Assembly: GCA_013054445.1 (NCBI GenBank)
Contig: JAAMPI010000293.1
Location: 1-44,930 of the forward strand
Length of the DNA: 44,930 nucleotides
Direction of reading: 5' to 3'
DNA from: Cudoniella acicularis
Lineage: Eukaryota > Ascomycota > Leotiomycetes > Helotiales > Helotiaceae
The notes below the pieces were generated by a model. The model was not told the origin of the DNA. It worked only from the letters and a program-made list of their open reading frames with translations, and ran no database searches. Shown piece after piece: positions 11,174 through 21,539 of the stretch. The translations under genes were made by a program, and so were the position numbers. Each line of letters starts with the position of its first letter. The first letter of the stretch is position 1.

Positions 11174-12749
11174 GATTTCGAGTTGCTGTACCCAAACACA
11201 ATTTTAAAAACGACGCAGAATTCCAAGAGTGAAGCAGAACTTATATTTTACTTCAGAGTCCAGCTAGACGGGAAAATGGCACCATAAGGGACTTCTGAGA
11301 CCTGGTCACGTATGACCCAGCATCATTTGACCAGGAAGTCAGGTGTGTGTGCACGGTTGGGGATCCTTACCGCAATTGCAAGGGGTTGGAGGGGAAACCC
11401 GAATCGGGGGAAATGAAGAAACTTCTGTCATTTTGGGAATACATGACCAAACGCTAGAAAGCGAAAATGCTGAATGCTTTGAAATCGCTCTCCGCTCGCT
11501 CTTGCACAAAGAATTAAGATTTTGCGCTCAATTTTCCAACATCTTTGATGGGAAAGGTTTGCATCGAGATTCGAGAAAGGGAGGGAAGCGCCTCGCCGTT
11601 CCTGTGTCTGCCACCAGATCTCGGTCTTCCTTCCGAATATGTAAAAATTGGCGCCAGGGGTTCTGATAATGCATCACCAACGTCATGACGGGTCTGTTAC
11701 CATGGGAGCTCTTCGACGCGGTCGCACTCTGAACACAGGAGAATCAGGTTTTGAAGGCACTCGCCTACAACATCGATTAGTATTGTGGTGCAAAACGCAG
11801 GCTTTGAGAGAGTTTAGCATGTTGTTTATTGCCCGATTAATCTCTTCACGGTGACAATCAGCCATAAGGTGCTGGTTCACAAATGAAGGGTCCTCGAGAG
11901 CAGAGCCGCTGGGATTTTCAGGTCATCTGCAGGGAAATAACCGCTGTACCGCTGCAGGGCGTTTGGTCCAGAAGGGAAATGATCGCATCTGGATTCTGGA
12001 TTTTGGCCAGCCACGCGAAGGCAACGGCCGACTCCGGCGGCACCTTGCGCTTTCTCTGAGCCGACCTTATCCTCGGGATGTCATGATTGATTTAGAGATA
12101 CGCATTCAGCTCTGCCTTGAGGCCGAAGGATGCGGGAAGTTGGAGATGCTCTTCGTCCGTACTATAGATGAGAGAAAGTGTTGATGTTGAGAATGGATGT
12201 GCATGTGGTTTGCAAAATGCACCTGGAGTGCCGAGCTAGCGGGTTCACGTATTAGTCTTGATAGTCACACCCCTGGGCTAAAATATCTCTCCTACTGTGA
12301 GACGTTCGGCACTCGTGAACTAAATCTGCTGTTTTGTCTTTACAAAAAGATAAAGAAATTTATTTAGCTTATACCGGATCTCTGAGTGATTTTACTGTTG
12401 TGGGTTATTTACCTGGTAAACCCTACGCTTCGTGTTAATGTGCCACAATAGCAACATTATCCAGCTCTACTCAATGGAAAGTACTTTAGCTCTCAATACA
12501 GGAGGAAATGACAGGTTGCCTAATTTGGTAATTCATATGTTAATTATTTTGCTACTGTGAGATATTTTAATAATAAATTCAGACGATCTTCTGCTACTTG
12601 CAAAAGTGGAGTGAAGTTACATATCAGGTGAAGCTCTGATTAGTCACCCCCCAGATTTTAACCCCACCTCTAAAGTCAAAACTTCTTGAATTTGGACAGT
12701 GGGTATCTCGGTTAAGAACCAATCAGCAAGCACCTCGATTAGCCCACCA
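11174..12749. other. Spacer between HET and GTPase genes, with doubtful coding-like fragments
   Basis: It should hold the divergent promoters of the HET gene (minus) and the GTPase gene (plus). Plus-strand 11890-12183 reads with sensible codons (KGNDRIWILDFGQPREGNGR). This faintly recalls the W-x-I/L-D-F-G step of phosphotransferase-like kinases, but stops lie upstream and there is no catalytic HGD loop. On the minus strand 11683-11880 also reads plausibly (DCHREEINRAINNMLNSL). Both cannot be trusted without a search. 12200-12660 is AT-rich with nothing recognisable. Confidence 0.3.
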
Positions 12750-13998
12750 ATGATGGAGGAAGAACTCTATCTGGCGCCGCTGAGCAGGTACGAGAGCTCC
12801 AGCTCCAGCTCCAGCTCCGTCGAAATTCCCAAAACCGCAAGCACCAGCACAATGGACCAAATGGGCAATCTCACCATCCAAGACGAGACGGCAGGTGCGT
12901 CCTCGCCCATCTCGGAGCCGCGAAAGCAAAAGAAGAAGAAGGTCCTGTTGATGGGCAAATCGGGCTCTGGCAAAAGCTCCATGAGAAGCATCATCTTCAG
13001 CAATTACATCGCCAAGGATACGCGACGATTGGGCGCTACAATTGATGTCGATCTGAGCCATGTCAAGTTCCTGGGAAATCTGACTCTCAATCTGTGGGAC
13101 TGTGGAGGGTGAGTTCGATCTCCTGACGTTGCTTCTGTGCGCGCAGAAACGAAAGCTGAAGCTGACCCCGCACAGTCAAGATGCCTTCATGGAAAACTAC
13201 CTTTCGCAACAGCGCCAGCATGTCTTCTCAAATGTCGGTGTCCTCATCTACGTCTTCGATATCGAATCCCGAGACTTCGACCGCGATCTTCTTACCTACC
13301 GATCAATCATCGCAGCTCTCAGCCAATTCTCCCCGACCGCCAGCGTTTACATTCTAATTCACAAGATGGATCTGGTGGTTCCCAATCAGCGTGAGGATAT
13401 CTACAATGACCGAGTCTCTCTTATCCGCTCCAAGTCTGATGCATTCGACCCCACACCTTTCGCAACCTCAATTTGGGACCAATCTTTATACAAAGCCTGG
13501 GCCGAAATTATTCATGATCTAGTTCCGAATCTTGATCAGATTGAAAAGCACTTGGGAAGTCTTGGCAAGCTGATCATGGCTGAAGAAGTCCTTCTGTTCG
13601 AGCGAACCTCTTTCCTCGTTGTCTCCAGCTGGACCTCCAATGCAATCTTCACAGCTGACAAGGACCACCCCGCACAAAACCCCACCTACGACCGCAACGA
13701 GCGACTCTCGAACATTATCAAAAACTTCAAGCAAAGCACCAGCCGATACACAGGAACACCGAAGAGTGCCGAGCAATTCAGCGTCTTTGATCTGAAGATG
13801 CCAAACTTCTGCATGTTCCTTATCAAGTTCACCACAAACACCTATCTCGGAGTTGTGCTTCCACCAGGCGAGGAGCGATACAACGCGGCAAAGCTGAACT
13901 GCTACATTGCACGTGAACAATTCGAAGATCTTGACTCACCAGCAAAGAAGAGCGCTGATAGGGGAGCCACAACCGAGTCGAGTGAGGCGACATCCTAA
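12750..13998 (+). CDS. gtr1: Gtr1/RagA-type small GTPase
   Basis: Rag-family GTPase, the fungal Gtr1 subunit that pairs with Gtr2 on the vacuole and passes amino-acid sufficiency to TORC1. Exons are 12750-13108 and 13176-13998. The 67-base intron (GTGAGT..CACAG, branch GCTGAC) splits the Gly codon of WDCGG|Q. The product is 393 residues. Motifs: P-loop [12 protein letters not shown] near residue 70, RLGATIDV switch [21 protein letters not shown] switch II, and HKMD in place of NKxD as usual in Rags. The C-terminal roadblock-like half ([32 protein letters not shown]) is complete. The first ATG gives a Ser-rich leader from an AGCTCC hexamer repeat (~12790-12818). In-frame ATGs at 12753, 12852 and 12861 are alternatives, and the later two fit the usual family length better. 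Confidence 0.93.
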
Positions 13999-15830
13999 AG
14001 AATTTCCTTGCTTCCAAAAAACTTTGATTGACGATAGACATATTGCGGCGCTGGATTTGTTACCACGGCAAGGGATCGGAATATACCCCGGCGTTTGTAA
14101 CAGGACATATGGCGCGGTTTAGACACAGATACCTTGTTGTCTGAGGGAAGGATGGCATGAATGCATGATGAAATGGGATTTAAAATGGGGGTTCAATGGA
14201 AATGGCATAAAATGGAACTAGGCTTCTCCATACTGGTGACGATGACTTTCGGACGTGAGGCTTCGGGAATGAATAGAAGCAATGGAATAAAATCTTCAGT
14301 CAATGCCAGTGGCGAAATGCTATTTGTGGCTTATATAGTGGAACATCGTGAAATCCGCTCATTGTAGATACGCCCTTTTCCCCACGACTGCCCATTAAAG
14401 GTGTCTCATCCAGCTGACACCGAGTTTCCAGTACCATATTTCCGCTGGCCTTTCTAACGCCTCGTGAGAATTCCTACTTGCGCCGCTTACTACACAGTTC
14501 ATGCATACCTAAGTAGATGAATGCCGCAGTCAAAAGTTATAAGTCTACCGTATAGATTGACGAGAATCGATCTACACGATGCCTAATACGAAGGGTAGTG
14601 CTCGTTTAATATATACCATGAACCCTTTTTACATAGTATAGGATCTCGTACTACTCGCCATATTCAGAAGTTTGAGCGTAAACGTTTTTTTTCTTTTTCT
14701 TTTCCACAGACGGGATGTAATTCGCCTATTAAAATAGATAGGTAGCCGCCTCTCGAAAACTTGTAAATATAGCTAGTATAAAAAAGTAATCCTATTCCTT
14801 TCCTAGAATACAGATGAAAAGATTATTTTGGGCTATTGATTTTCCACTATCTCTGTTTCTGCGGATAATTTAGGACTTTTATAGTCTGTATTAGGTATAG
14901 CATAAGATGACTCTTAGCAACCGCTACGGTATATCCGGACCTGAAGGTTTGCAGAAACTACTGTAGAAGTCCCGTTACGCTTATGTAGTTAGCCGCACCT
15001 GATGATACATAAAGCTCAACGAGTCAATATCAACATCAAAAATTCAGTCAGCATGGGCATCAGTTAGATTCTTGGAAAACCTTTGAAGGGAGGGGATGGG
15101 ATCCGAGTAATCCTTTGGCTGAACTGAGAAATTAGGATGAATTGAGGAATGTGAATGGTATGGTTTCTGTCGGAAAATAAAAAAATCAATGGGTATTTAA
15201 ATGCAAATGCTTATTTGTTGAATATGTTCATTCGCAAGAATCGGCGGTGAAAAGTGTGTTGTGAAATAAGTGTGCATTTATTGTGTATATATTGCGTATA
15301 GAGTTAAGTGGAAGGAAGTGGTATCGAGATGTTTTTCACGCCGAAAGCAAAGCAAAGCCACCCCGGATATTAAATCTGCAAACATGGGATAGAAGGAAAA
15401 TAATAAATATTTCAGATCCCGAGCTGTGATGAACTATTTCGTATCTGCTAACAAGCGTACTTTGTGAGAAATGGAATTTTGGTATTTGCCTAGAGAAGAG
15501 CTTCTTTTGTTGTTTTCCGACCAGCGGAAATAGAAGAAGCTAGAACAAAGTTGTGCGTAGAAATTTCGAGGAACTGCTGTCTTTGACTTCTCGCTCGTCG
15601 AGTACCCGACAACTGAAAAGGAGGGTGGTGAACAGGTCAAAAAGTTTGTAGGAGTGAGATCATCACCCGAGGTAAAATGAATTCCAAGAACTAAAGCCGT
15701 GGAAATATGCCGGCGTCGATGTGGACCGTATCTGGGAGAGTGTACTATACATCCATTGCGTGGGTGTTGTCGACGCCAGCGACTTTCGGACGGGATTGGA
15801 AGTTGAAGTCTTTCCGTTATAGGAGCTCGA
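13999..15830. other. Intergenic: 3' flank of the GTPase gene, then AT-rich DNA
   Basis: The first part should be the GTPase 3' UTR. After about 14400 the sequence is AT-rich, with pyrimidine runs around 14685-14705. I see no frame with family motifs, no RNA gene and no repeat pair. Confidence 0.5.
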
Positions 15831-16527
15831 TCAAATCTCACCTCTCCTCCTCTTCCCCTCCTCATACTCTTCCTCATACGACTTATGTTTTCTCGGCAGT
15901 CCATTACTACTGCTACCCGCCTTATTACCACCTATCCCACCCAAAAATGCCCCTCCTACCGTTCCCAGGCCTGGAAAAATCGCTTCTCCAATCAACCCGC
16001 CTCCATACACACCAAGAAATGTGTTTCGACCCGAGTGGTTGTGGTCTTTTCGATGGGTTGCTCGAGAGCGAGAATGAGATCGAGAGCGTGATCGTGATCG
16101 TGCTCGGCTGTGGTGTCTGCGATGTCCGGAGCGTGAGCGTCGTCGGCAGTGATGCCGGTGATGATGCTGGGGAGGCTTGGAGTATGAGCGTTGAGAACTC
16201 AGAGGTTGGAGATAGGGAGTTAGATAGACATGCGGCTGCTGTTGGTATTGCTGCTGTGAGTATGGCGGTGGGTATGACCGTTGGTGTTGGAGTGGGTGGT
16301 GTTGAGGAGGAGGTTGAACAATAGGAGGTTGATATTATGGCTGCGGATTTCCTTGATAGCCCTGCTCGTGGGGTTCTAACGGATATGGGGTTTTGTTTTC
16401 TTGTGAGGTGTACTACCTACAGGCCCACCTTGTGGAGCTTGGGACGGGAATGGCTGATATTGTGTAGGCGGGTAGCTTCCTGTTGGGTTGGCTGCTGAAA
16501 GCCGTTGTAATATTCTTGAGTAGCCAT
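15831..16527 (-). pseudogene. Broken Q/P-rich, Arg/Ser-rich glycine-zipper protein gene
   Basis: From ATG 16527 the minus strand begins MATQEYYNGFQQPTQQ. It shifts frame just after that and continues as GSYPPTQYQPFPSQAPQGGP. It shifts again near 16405 and runs as PLEPHEQGYQGNPQP, a TAA, then YQPPIVQPPPQHH. The rest is open to TGA 15833-15831: an RS/RH repeat region (RARSRSRSRSHSRSR), then a classic glycine zipper (GGGLIGEAIFPGLGTVGGAF, LGGIGGNK) and a charged tail. Small Q/P-rich proteins with one glycine zipper are common in filamentous fungi; their role is not established. The stop replaces a codon in a Q-rich run, so CAA to TAA is likely. No splice sites explain the shifts. The plus-strand 205-codon frame here is a shadow and starts at no conserved site. 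Confidence 0.72.
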
Positions 16528-17285
16528 GATTGTGTTTGAACTGAGAGATTTCGAAGAATTGCGTTCCTATCCAAAAGCATAGCAGTGAGTTTACCTACGG
16601 TTATATCGGGCTATATGTGGCCATCTCTTGGAAGCTCGAGATTCGACGTCACAATGCATAGAGCGACCTTGAGCTTTCTCGGCAGTCCTGCTTTGTCATG
16701 GCGCATGTAAGCCTGGTGACCTACTACAGGCACTGCAGAGGCATCGTTCGGGTGTGATATTCGTGACAATGTGATCAATCGGGGAGTACAATGAAGTTTA
16801 AGTGGTCGGAACTGAAAAGCAAAACATGTTACGAAGGGATGAAATTGACGAACGTCGAAACTCGGCTCGAAATTCCGGTTGTGCCAAGCCAAAGATTAGT
16901 CATCATTACACCAACCCACTTTGGTGACCTAACCGACTCGACTAAAGCTCAAAGTTCTTTTGACGGCGACTTCAATTTAACAAACAACTATCTATGAGTA
17001 GTTGTGTCTCCAGCTACTAGCACCCAGACTCTCTACACATTTTACCCTGCAAGCGTGGATCACTTTAAGGTTGCGTAACGCCATCTGTCCGGAAAGCCGC
17101 GCGCGCGGGTACACTCATTTTGGCATGAGGCCACAAGGCACCAACAAAAACACACTCCTCCCTTATCTAGGCCTATATATATCCGTCTCTAATGTGCTAG
17201 CGGTTTCTGTAGGCGTAGTTCCCCTTTAGGCCTTAGTATTAGCCCTTTATTAGTAGCAAATAGCTAATAAAAAAGAGCTTCTCTG
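16528..17285. other. Intergenic, no gene seen
   Basis: Short frames only. A (GC)n-like run ccgcgcgcgcggg lies near 17097. From about 17220 the sequence (ccctttaggccttagtattagccctttattag) begins to resemble the decayed retroelement DNA that follows. Confidence 0.4.
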
Positions 17286-17530
17286 TGTCACAGACCTGGT
17301 TTGACGCGTCCACCTTACCTGACGCGTCCCCCTGACCCCTTATCACGTGTCCTCGCTTGGCGGAACTCACTTCCTGTATATAAGGCCCCTTCAGGGCCAC
17401 CTCTCCTCTTCTCTCCTTAGCTTAGTTTCTTCGAGAATACAGCACCTTCTTGCAAATACGTCCCTACGTGACGTCAGGGCCCTAGTGCCTTTGCAGAGCT
17501 GTAACATAAATAAAGCTATTAAGATACTAT
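17286..17530 (+). mobile_element. Decayed LTR-like segment
   Basis: Begins TGTCACAGACC, like the start of the minus-strand solo LTR described below (TGTCACAGAGC). It has a TATA-like tgtatataag near 17377 and AATAAA near 17516, as a promoter- and polyA-bearing LTR would. I could not find a matching right end or a target duplication. It may be a different, older element into which the small LTRs later inserted. The evidence is compositional. Confidence 0.35.
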
Positions 17531-17535
17531 AATAG

Positions 17536-17709
17536 TGTTATAGAGTACTCAGGTAGACGTAAAGTAAACAGTGCTCTATTACTTAGAATAATCGACAAAG
17601 AAGAGAAGAAGAGAAGGACGAAGCAGCCACGTATCTAACCTCTACCTAAAACCTCGTTTAGGCCTAGCGCCGTCACGTGGTATAGGTCACGTGAACCAAC
17701 TCCGTGACA
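17536..17709 (+). mobile_element. Solo LTR A, 174 bp, flanked by 5-bp duplication aatag
   Basis: Starts TGTTATAGAGTACTCAGG and ends AACTCCGTGACA, so it has TG..CA ends. The five bases before it (17531-17535) and after it (17710-17714) are both aatag, as left by LTR-retrotransposon integration. The body contains tctattacttagaataatcg and ccaactccgtgaca, both shared with element B in inverse orientation. There is no internal coding DNA, so this is a solo LTR or a very small non-autonomous element. The plus orientation is arbitrary and set relative to B. Confidence 0.82.
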
Positions 17710-17765
17710 AATAGCATATAATAAGAAATTATAAAGACCTTATAAAAGTCTTAGAAGAAGGGTTT

Positions 17766-18104
17766 TGTCACGGAGTTGGTTCACGTGACCTGTTCTACAC
17801 GTAACGGCGCTAGGCCTAAGCGAGGTTCGGGCAGAGGTTAAATACGTTCTTCCCTTCTTTGTCACAGCGTACGCAAGCAGTGCAAATCAAGTAGTACTCT
17901 CTGTTTCTTAGAATTATCGACGAAGAAGAGAAGAAGCTAGATACAGGAAGGACTGTCGTCTTAAGGGAGCGCAGCTCCTGGACTAGTCCCAGAACAGACT
18001 AGCTCGGAACACGTGACTCGCACCAGATCTGTCACATTCTTCGTCGATTATTCTAAGTAATAGAGCACTGTTTAGTTTTGACTTCTCCTGAGTGCTCTGT
18101 GACA
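17766..18104 (-). mobile_element. Solo LTR B, flanked by 5-bp duplication ggttt, interrupted by LTR C
   Basis: Runs TGTCACGGAGTTGG to GTGCTCTGTGACA. It is flanked by ggttt at 17761-17765 and 18105-18109. In reverse orientation it matches LTR A: cggagttggttcacgtgacc and cgattattctaagtaatag are the inverted counterparts. It is split by LTR C (17862-18036). Without C and its duplication it is about 160 bases, close to A in length. The inverted A-B pair could fold into a long hairpin (roughly 17640-17709 against 17766-17838). Confidence 0.82.
17862..18036 (+). mobile_element. Solo LTR C, 175 bp, nested inside LTR B with 5-bp duplication ttctt
   Basis: Begins TGTCACAGCGTACGC and ends CAGATCTGTCACA. 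ttctt occurs directly before (17857-17861) and after (18037-18041). Inside, tttcttagaattatcgacg and aagaagagaagaag match LTR A in the same orientation, so it is a diverged member of the same family. Removing C and one ttctt copy rejoins LTR B. C is therefore younger than B. Confidence 0.8.
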
Positions 18105-18109
18105 GGTTT

Positions 18110-19480
18110 TATATTAGGGATCGTTATTAAACTACCTACTTAATAATGTTCCTTAACGAGTATATAAGGATAAAAAAGACTACTAATAAACTTAAGGCCT
18201 ATTATTACTAGTATTCTCTCATATTAAAAGTTCTTATAACCTAAAAGGTGTTAAGCGAGGTAGAGCTCCTTAGGTTCCGAAGTTGCCAGCTCGCGCTGGG
18301 ATTTGTGATGGCGGATTGCGACGCAACCTATCCGAAGGAAGGATAATTACTCTTCGTGAGCTTCCCTAGAGTTGATTACACTGCTCGTAGAGCTAGCGGA
18401 GAGCGCCCCTCGGGCTCATACGGTTGTCTCAAACGCAGTCGAAGAAGCTATAATCGCAAGCCAAACTCAGAACTGTCACGCAGGAATTCACTCTGAGGAC
18501 GCTCGAAGGAGCATGAATTAGAAGGCCGAAGGCCTCCATATAGACAGGAAAAAGTGGGGCCGGTGGTTGCCACTGAGCCCCTTAATAAGCGAGCCCCTGA
18601 AGTGGGCTAGGTAACGTGACATTTCTCCAGACTTCGTAACCTCCCTCCACGCGAACGAGTATTTGAGTTTTTTTTTAGCTAGCACCCACTTAAGTTCACG
18701 AGCGATTGATTGATTAGGTGTTTTGTTGTGCGGATTCAAGGTTGGTGAAGCAAAGTGACGAGATAGCTTACTTGTAAGGAGGGGGATTTTTGTGTTTTGT
18801 GTTTTGTTCGATTTTGTCCTGATGAGAGGAGAGACGGGACGGGTTCCGGAAAAATCGGGTCGGATTTTTTGAGTAAGTAGTAGAGCTTTTGAGCAAGTCG
18901 AGGTTTGTATACTTTACTGTATAACTCAAGTTTCGGGGGCAATTGCAATTGCCGCAATTATTGGGTTTTGCGAGGAAACAAAAGGGAAGCGGATACAGCA
19001 GGGAGGGGATTTTTTGATGTCTTAATTGTGATGACACTTTGAGGGTCTGCTAAGTATAACTTTACTCCAACTCCTGATTTTGCACTTAGGCCGTAGTACT
19101 CTCAAATGTAAAGTCCTTCTCTGCACGTTCGTGGCTTACGGCCACAGTCCAACATGTCACAAAGTCTTGGATCGGGCGGGTGTTGAAAAGCCTCCCTCTC
19201 GCCTTTTTCGCTGCAAGACACCGCTCATAGACCTAGATTGTGTTTCCATATCAGATTCTCTGCCGTGCAGACCCGGCATCACCATCGTTCATTATGCAAT
19301 CCTCAGCCTTCCCGGTATTTTCACAACAAATCGGCTTGTAACCAGTCTAGTCCTGCTTAATTATAATTTATCACGACCGCCTAGCGGGGTTTGCGGCCAT
19401 GACCGTATAGATCTAACCTTCCAGACTTCCAGTAACCTATGTAATGGCCGTAGATGACATTGGCCCTGCGACATTGAGGA
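18110..19480. other. Decayed DNA right of the LTR nest, no gene seen
   Basis: 18110-18250 is very AT-rich. 18250-18520 is GC-richer, with coding-like texture but no recognisable frame. 18660-19080 has minus-strand frames rich in Lys/Asn/Pro that start only at non-ATG codons. Reverse transcriptase, integrase or other transposon motifs were not seen. Confidence 0.4.
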
Positions 19481-19875
19481 GCTCACCTGGCGCGTGGCGG
19501 CAGTCACCGAGGAGTGCCGTAAGGATTTTCATGGATGTCTAACGCAACGAAGACCGGCAGATTAAGGGTCTCGAGAGAAGATTGATTCGTGCCTTTTCCA
19601 GAGATGGCGCTGGGCAGCTGCCAGAGCTACTGCTGGTGTGGCCTGATCAATAATGGCATGCACTTACGAAGTATGCAAGTCGATAAGGGTTGCAGGCTAC
19701 CAGGTTGTGACGAAAAAATCCGAACCCCGCCCCCGCCATCCGGCTGAGAAACCTCATGCGGGTTAGTTTCTACGACTGCCATGGTTGGCTCCTCTTTGAT
19801 GCCACCATGGTCTAGATCGGCCACTTTGAACCCGCATGGATCCTGGACGGCTTCGGGATCCACCACCAACTTCCC
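19480..19875 (-). pseudogene. Fragment of an unidentified spliced gene
   Basis: On the minus strand, about 19875-19668 reads VVDPEAVQDPCGFKVADLDH then GGIKEEPTMAVVETNPHEV. It ends at a good donor (C|GTAAGT, 19667-19662). An acceptor-like CAG follows, then a second open stretch reads ISGKGTNQSSLETLNLPVF and ALDIHENPYGTPR up to a TGA (19506-19504) that could have been CGA. Codon use is convincing in both parts. There is no ATG start and I do not recognise the family. It may be a live gene's middle exons or a relic; the stop and the missing ends favour a relic. Confidence 0.33.
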
Positions 19876-19908
19876 CTAGCTAGGTAGCGTAGCTTTAAGT
19901 TCTGATGT

Positions 19909-19992
19909 TTTAATTAGGTTGGAGTGAGATGCCTCGCGCTGGGAGAATTCAAGAGTGCTTTAATTGGGTTGGATTGAGATGGCTCGCGCTGG
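19909..19992. repeat. 50-base direct duplication
   Basis: tttaattaggttggagtgag at 19909 recurs as tttaattgggttggattgag at 19959. Both are followed by atg.ctcgcgctgg. The two ~34-base cores differ at only a few positions and are spaced exactly 50 bases. Confidence 0.65.
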
Positions 19993-20534
19993 TTCGAAAC
20001 TGTTTTGACTGGGATTTCTTCAGGTGTGAATTTTTATAAAAGCAAACTTTATCTATTACTTACGCTGGCCCTGCACACTCCCTTTACTACCCTCTATCTT
20101 CCTTACAATCTCAAAACCCAATCTCTCCAACACAGTCATTACATCTACCATGCCTTCATTTATTGCTAAGTTTAATCGTGTTTCGATAACAATAGAACTG
20201 ATCAAAACAACACTTGATTGATTTTTCGGATTTTATGTTGGGGTCAGAAATATTTAGATCCTTAAATGCTCAATGACCAAGCTGTCTATGCCTCTAACGC
20301 TAATGCTCCAATGCTCTCACGTCAATACTCCAACGCCAACGCTATCCTATCAAGTCATTCCCTCTTCCTCTCCTTAAGCTTCAATGGTATCGGGGCAGGT
20401 GCGGTAGTATAATCAAAGTGCGGGGAGAGCGATGGTTACATGGACCACAATAAGGGCAATGATGAGTATTATGTTCTAGAGGAATCTCGTAAGCTTAAAC
20501 TATAAATAAATTAACTTGAAAGAAGACCCCTTAC

Positions 20535-20729
20535 CTCGTGTTTACGCATTTCCTATATAGATTTGGTAAGCCCGAGCTGTAAATTGATTAACAAAGAACC
20601 TACCTTTCGCTCCTCTCGCTCCTTGCGCAGCTCCTCGAGATATGCAACTCGGTCCTCGTTCTACTCACGCATTGTCTCGTGCACGTTCGGCATATCTGCG
20701 TTTGCTTCGTCTTGCTGATTGGTAACCAT
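20535..20729 (-). pseudogene. Small gene relic with coiled-coil-like exon
   Basis: From ATG 20729 the minus strand reads MVTNQQDEANADMPNVHETM, then RE, a TAG (20663-20661), then NEDRVAYLEELRKEREERK. It ends at a donor GTAGGT (20603). A 51-base intron ends TATATAG at 20553. A six-codon exon EMRKHE (20552-20535) is followed by another donor GTAAGG. Upstream, around 20880-20800, GYPTSVSTNGAVPASK before GTAAGT could be an earlier exon. The charged helix is the only recognisable property. TAG for CAG or GAG would be a one-base change. Function unknown. Confidence 0.35.
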
Positions 20730-20880
20730 TGTTATTCTATGTCTTTATGTTTTGTTTGGTTGTATGATTGTGTGAAAGCAGATACTAAAAGAGAACTTAC
20801 TTTACTTGCAGGCACCGCTCCATTAGTAGACACAGATGTTGGATATCCGGAGTTCTGTAGATCCAATTAGTAGATGGGAA

Positions 20881-21539
20881 AGATTGTTTGTGACAGAGCG
20901 GGGTCTGACTCGTGAATTTATTAGCCTTAGGTATCATAGCCTGTCGGTAAAATAAGGTTTAGGGCCATGCACTCGTCCTGGGGTTTTACGTCATGATTGC
21001 GCTATATCTAGGTACTTTAGTATCGAGGGTATTAAATGTAAATGAGCACTGACCAGTATCTAACCAAGTACAGGTAAAAAGGTGACATTCAAGATAGGTG
21101 ATTGGTTGGATCACCCTTGAATGTGCGGCCACAATCGCCTCACATTTTACATTTATTCCCCCTCGTACGAAGTAAGTGCACTTATTTAGGCACCATGTGC
21201 TTAGTCATTAGCGGGGCCCCCTGCACGCAGGTTCCATCTCTACATCTCATCTCGATTCACACCCCATACGAGGCTTACGCGCTGCACAAGTTTATCTTCG
21301 CTTGAGAAAAGGATGCCAAATTTCAGGTACTGTAGTAAGATTGGCGCGCAAATGAGAAACACTAAGACTTGGGAAGCGGCGAACAATTTAAGTCACAGCA
21401 CCGGTATAAATTAGCAGCAGATGGCTTGCGGTGGTAAGCAATCGTATTCCCAAATTTCGTGTCTTTGCAACTGCCACAACACGACTTGTACTCCGCACCT
21501 TCCCCGTACGTAGGTACTTATTCCTCTTCAACACTTTTT
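20881..21539. other. Spacer with a strong hairpin (21085-21124)
   Basis: No gene seen. At 21085-21124 acattcaag-ata-ggtgat pairs with atcacc-cttgaatgt around a 7-base loop. That is 15 paired bases with a 3-base bulge. The start of this arm (ggtgacattcaa, 21081-21092) recurs inverted at 25588-25599, beyond the Ulp1/SAP block. Confidence 0.45.

Noticed and set aside
11890..12183. Kinase-like fragment with WILDFG
   Set aside because: Single weak motif, no HGD catalytic loop, stops upstream; not enough to call a pseudogene.
12699..12749. Extension of the GTPase upstream to 12699
   Set aside because: The codon there is GTG; the first ATG in frame is 12750.
15707..16324. 205-codon plus-strand frame rich in Val/Gly/Asp
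   Set aside because: Complement of the RS-rich and glycine-zipper repeats; the minus strand carries the recognisable protein.
17286..17516. A fourth complete solo LTR beginning TGTCACAGACC
   Set aside because: A possible right end (gtaaca, 17516) lacks a matching 5-bp duplication (ctctg versus taaat), so it was kept only as an LTR-like remnant.
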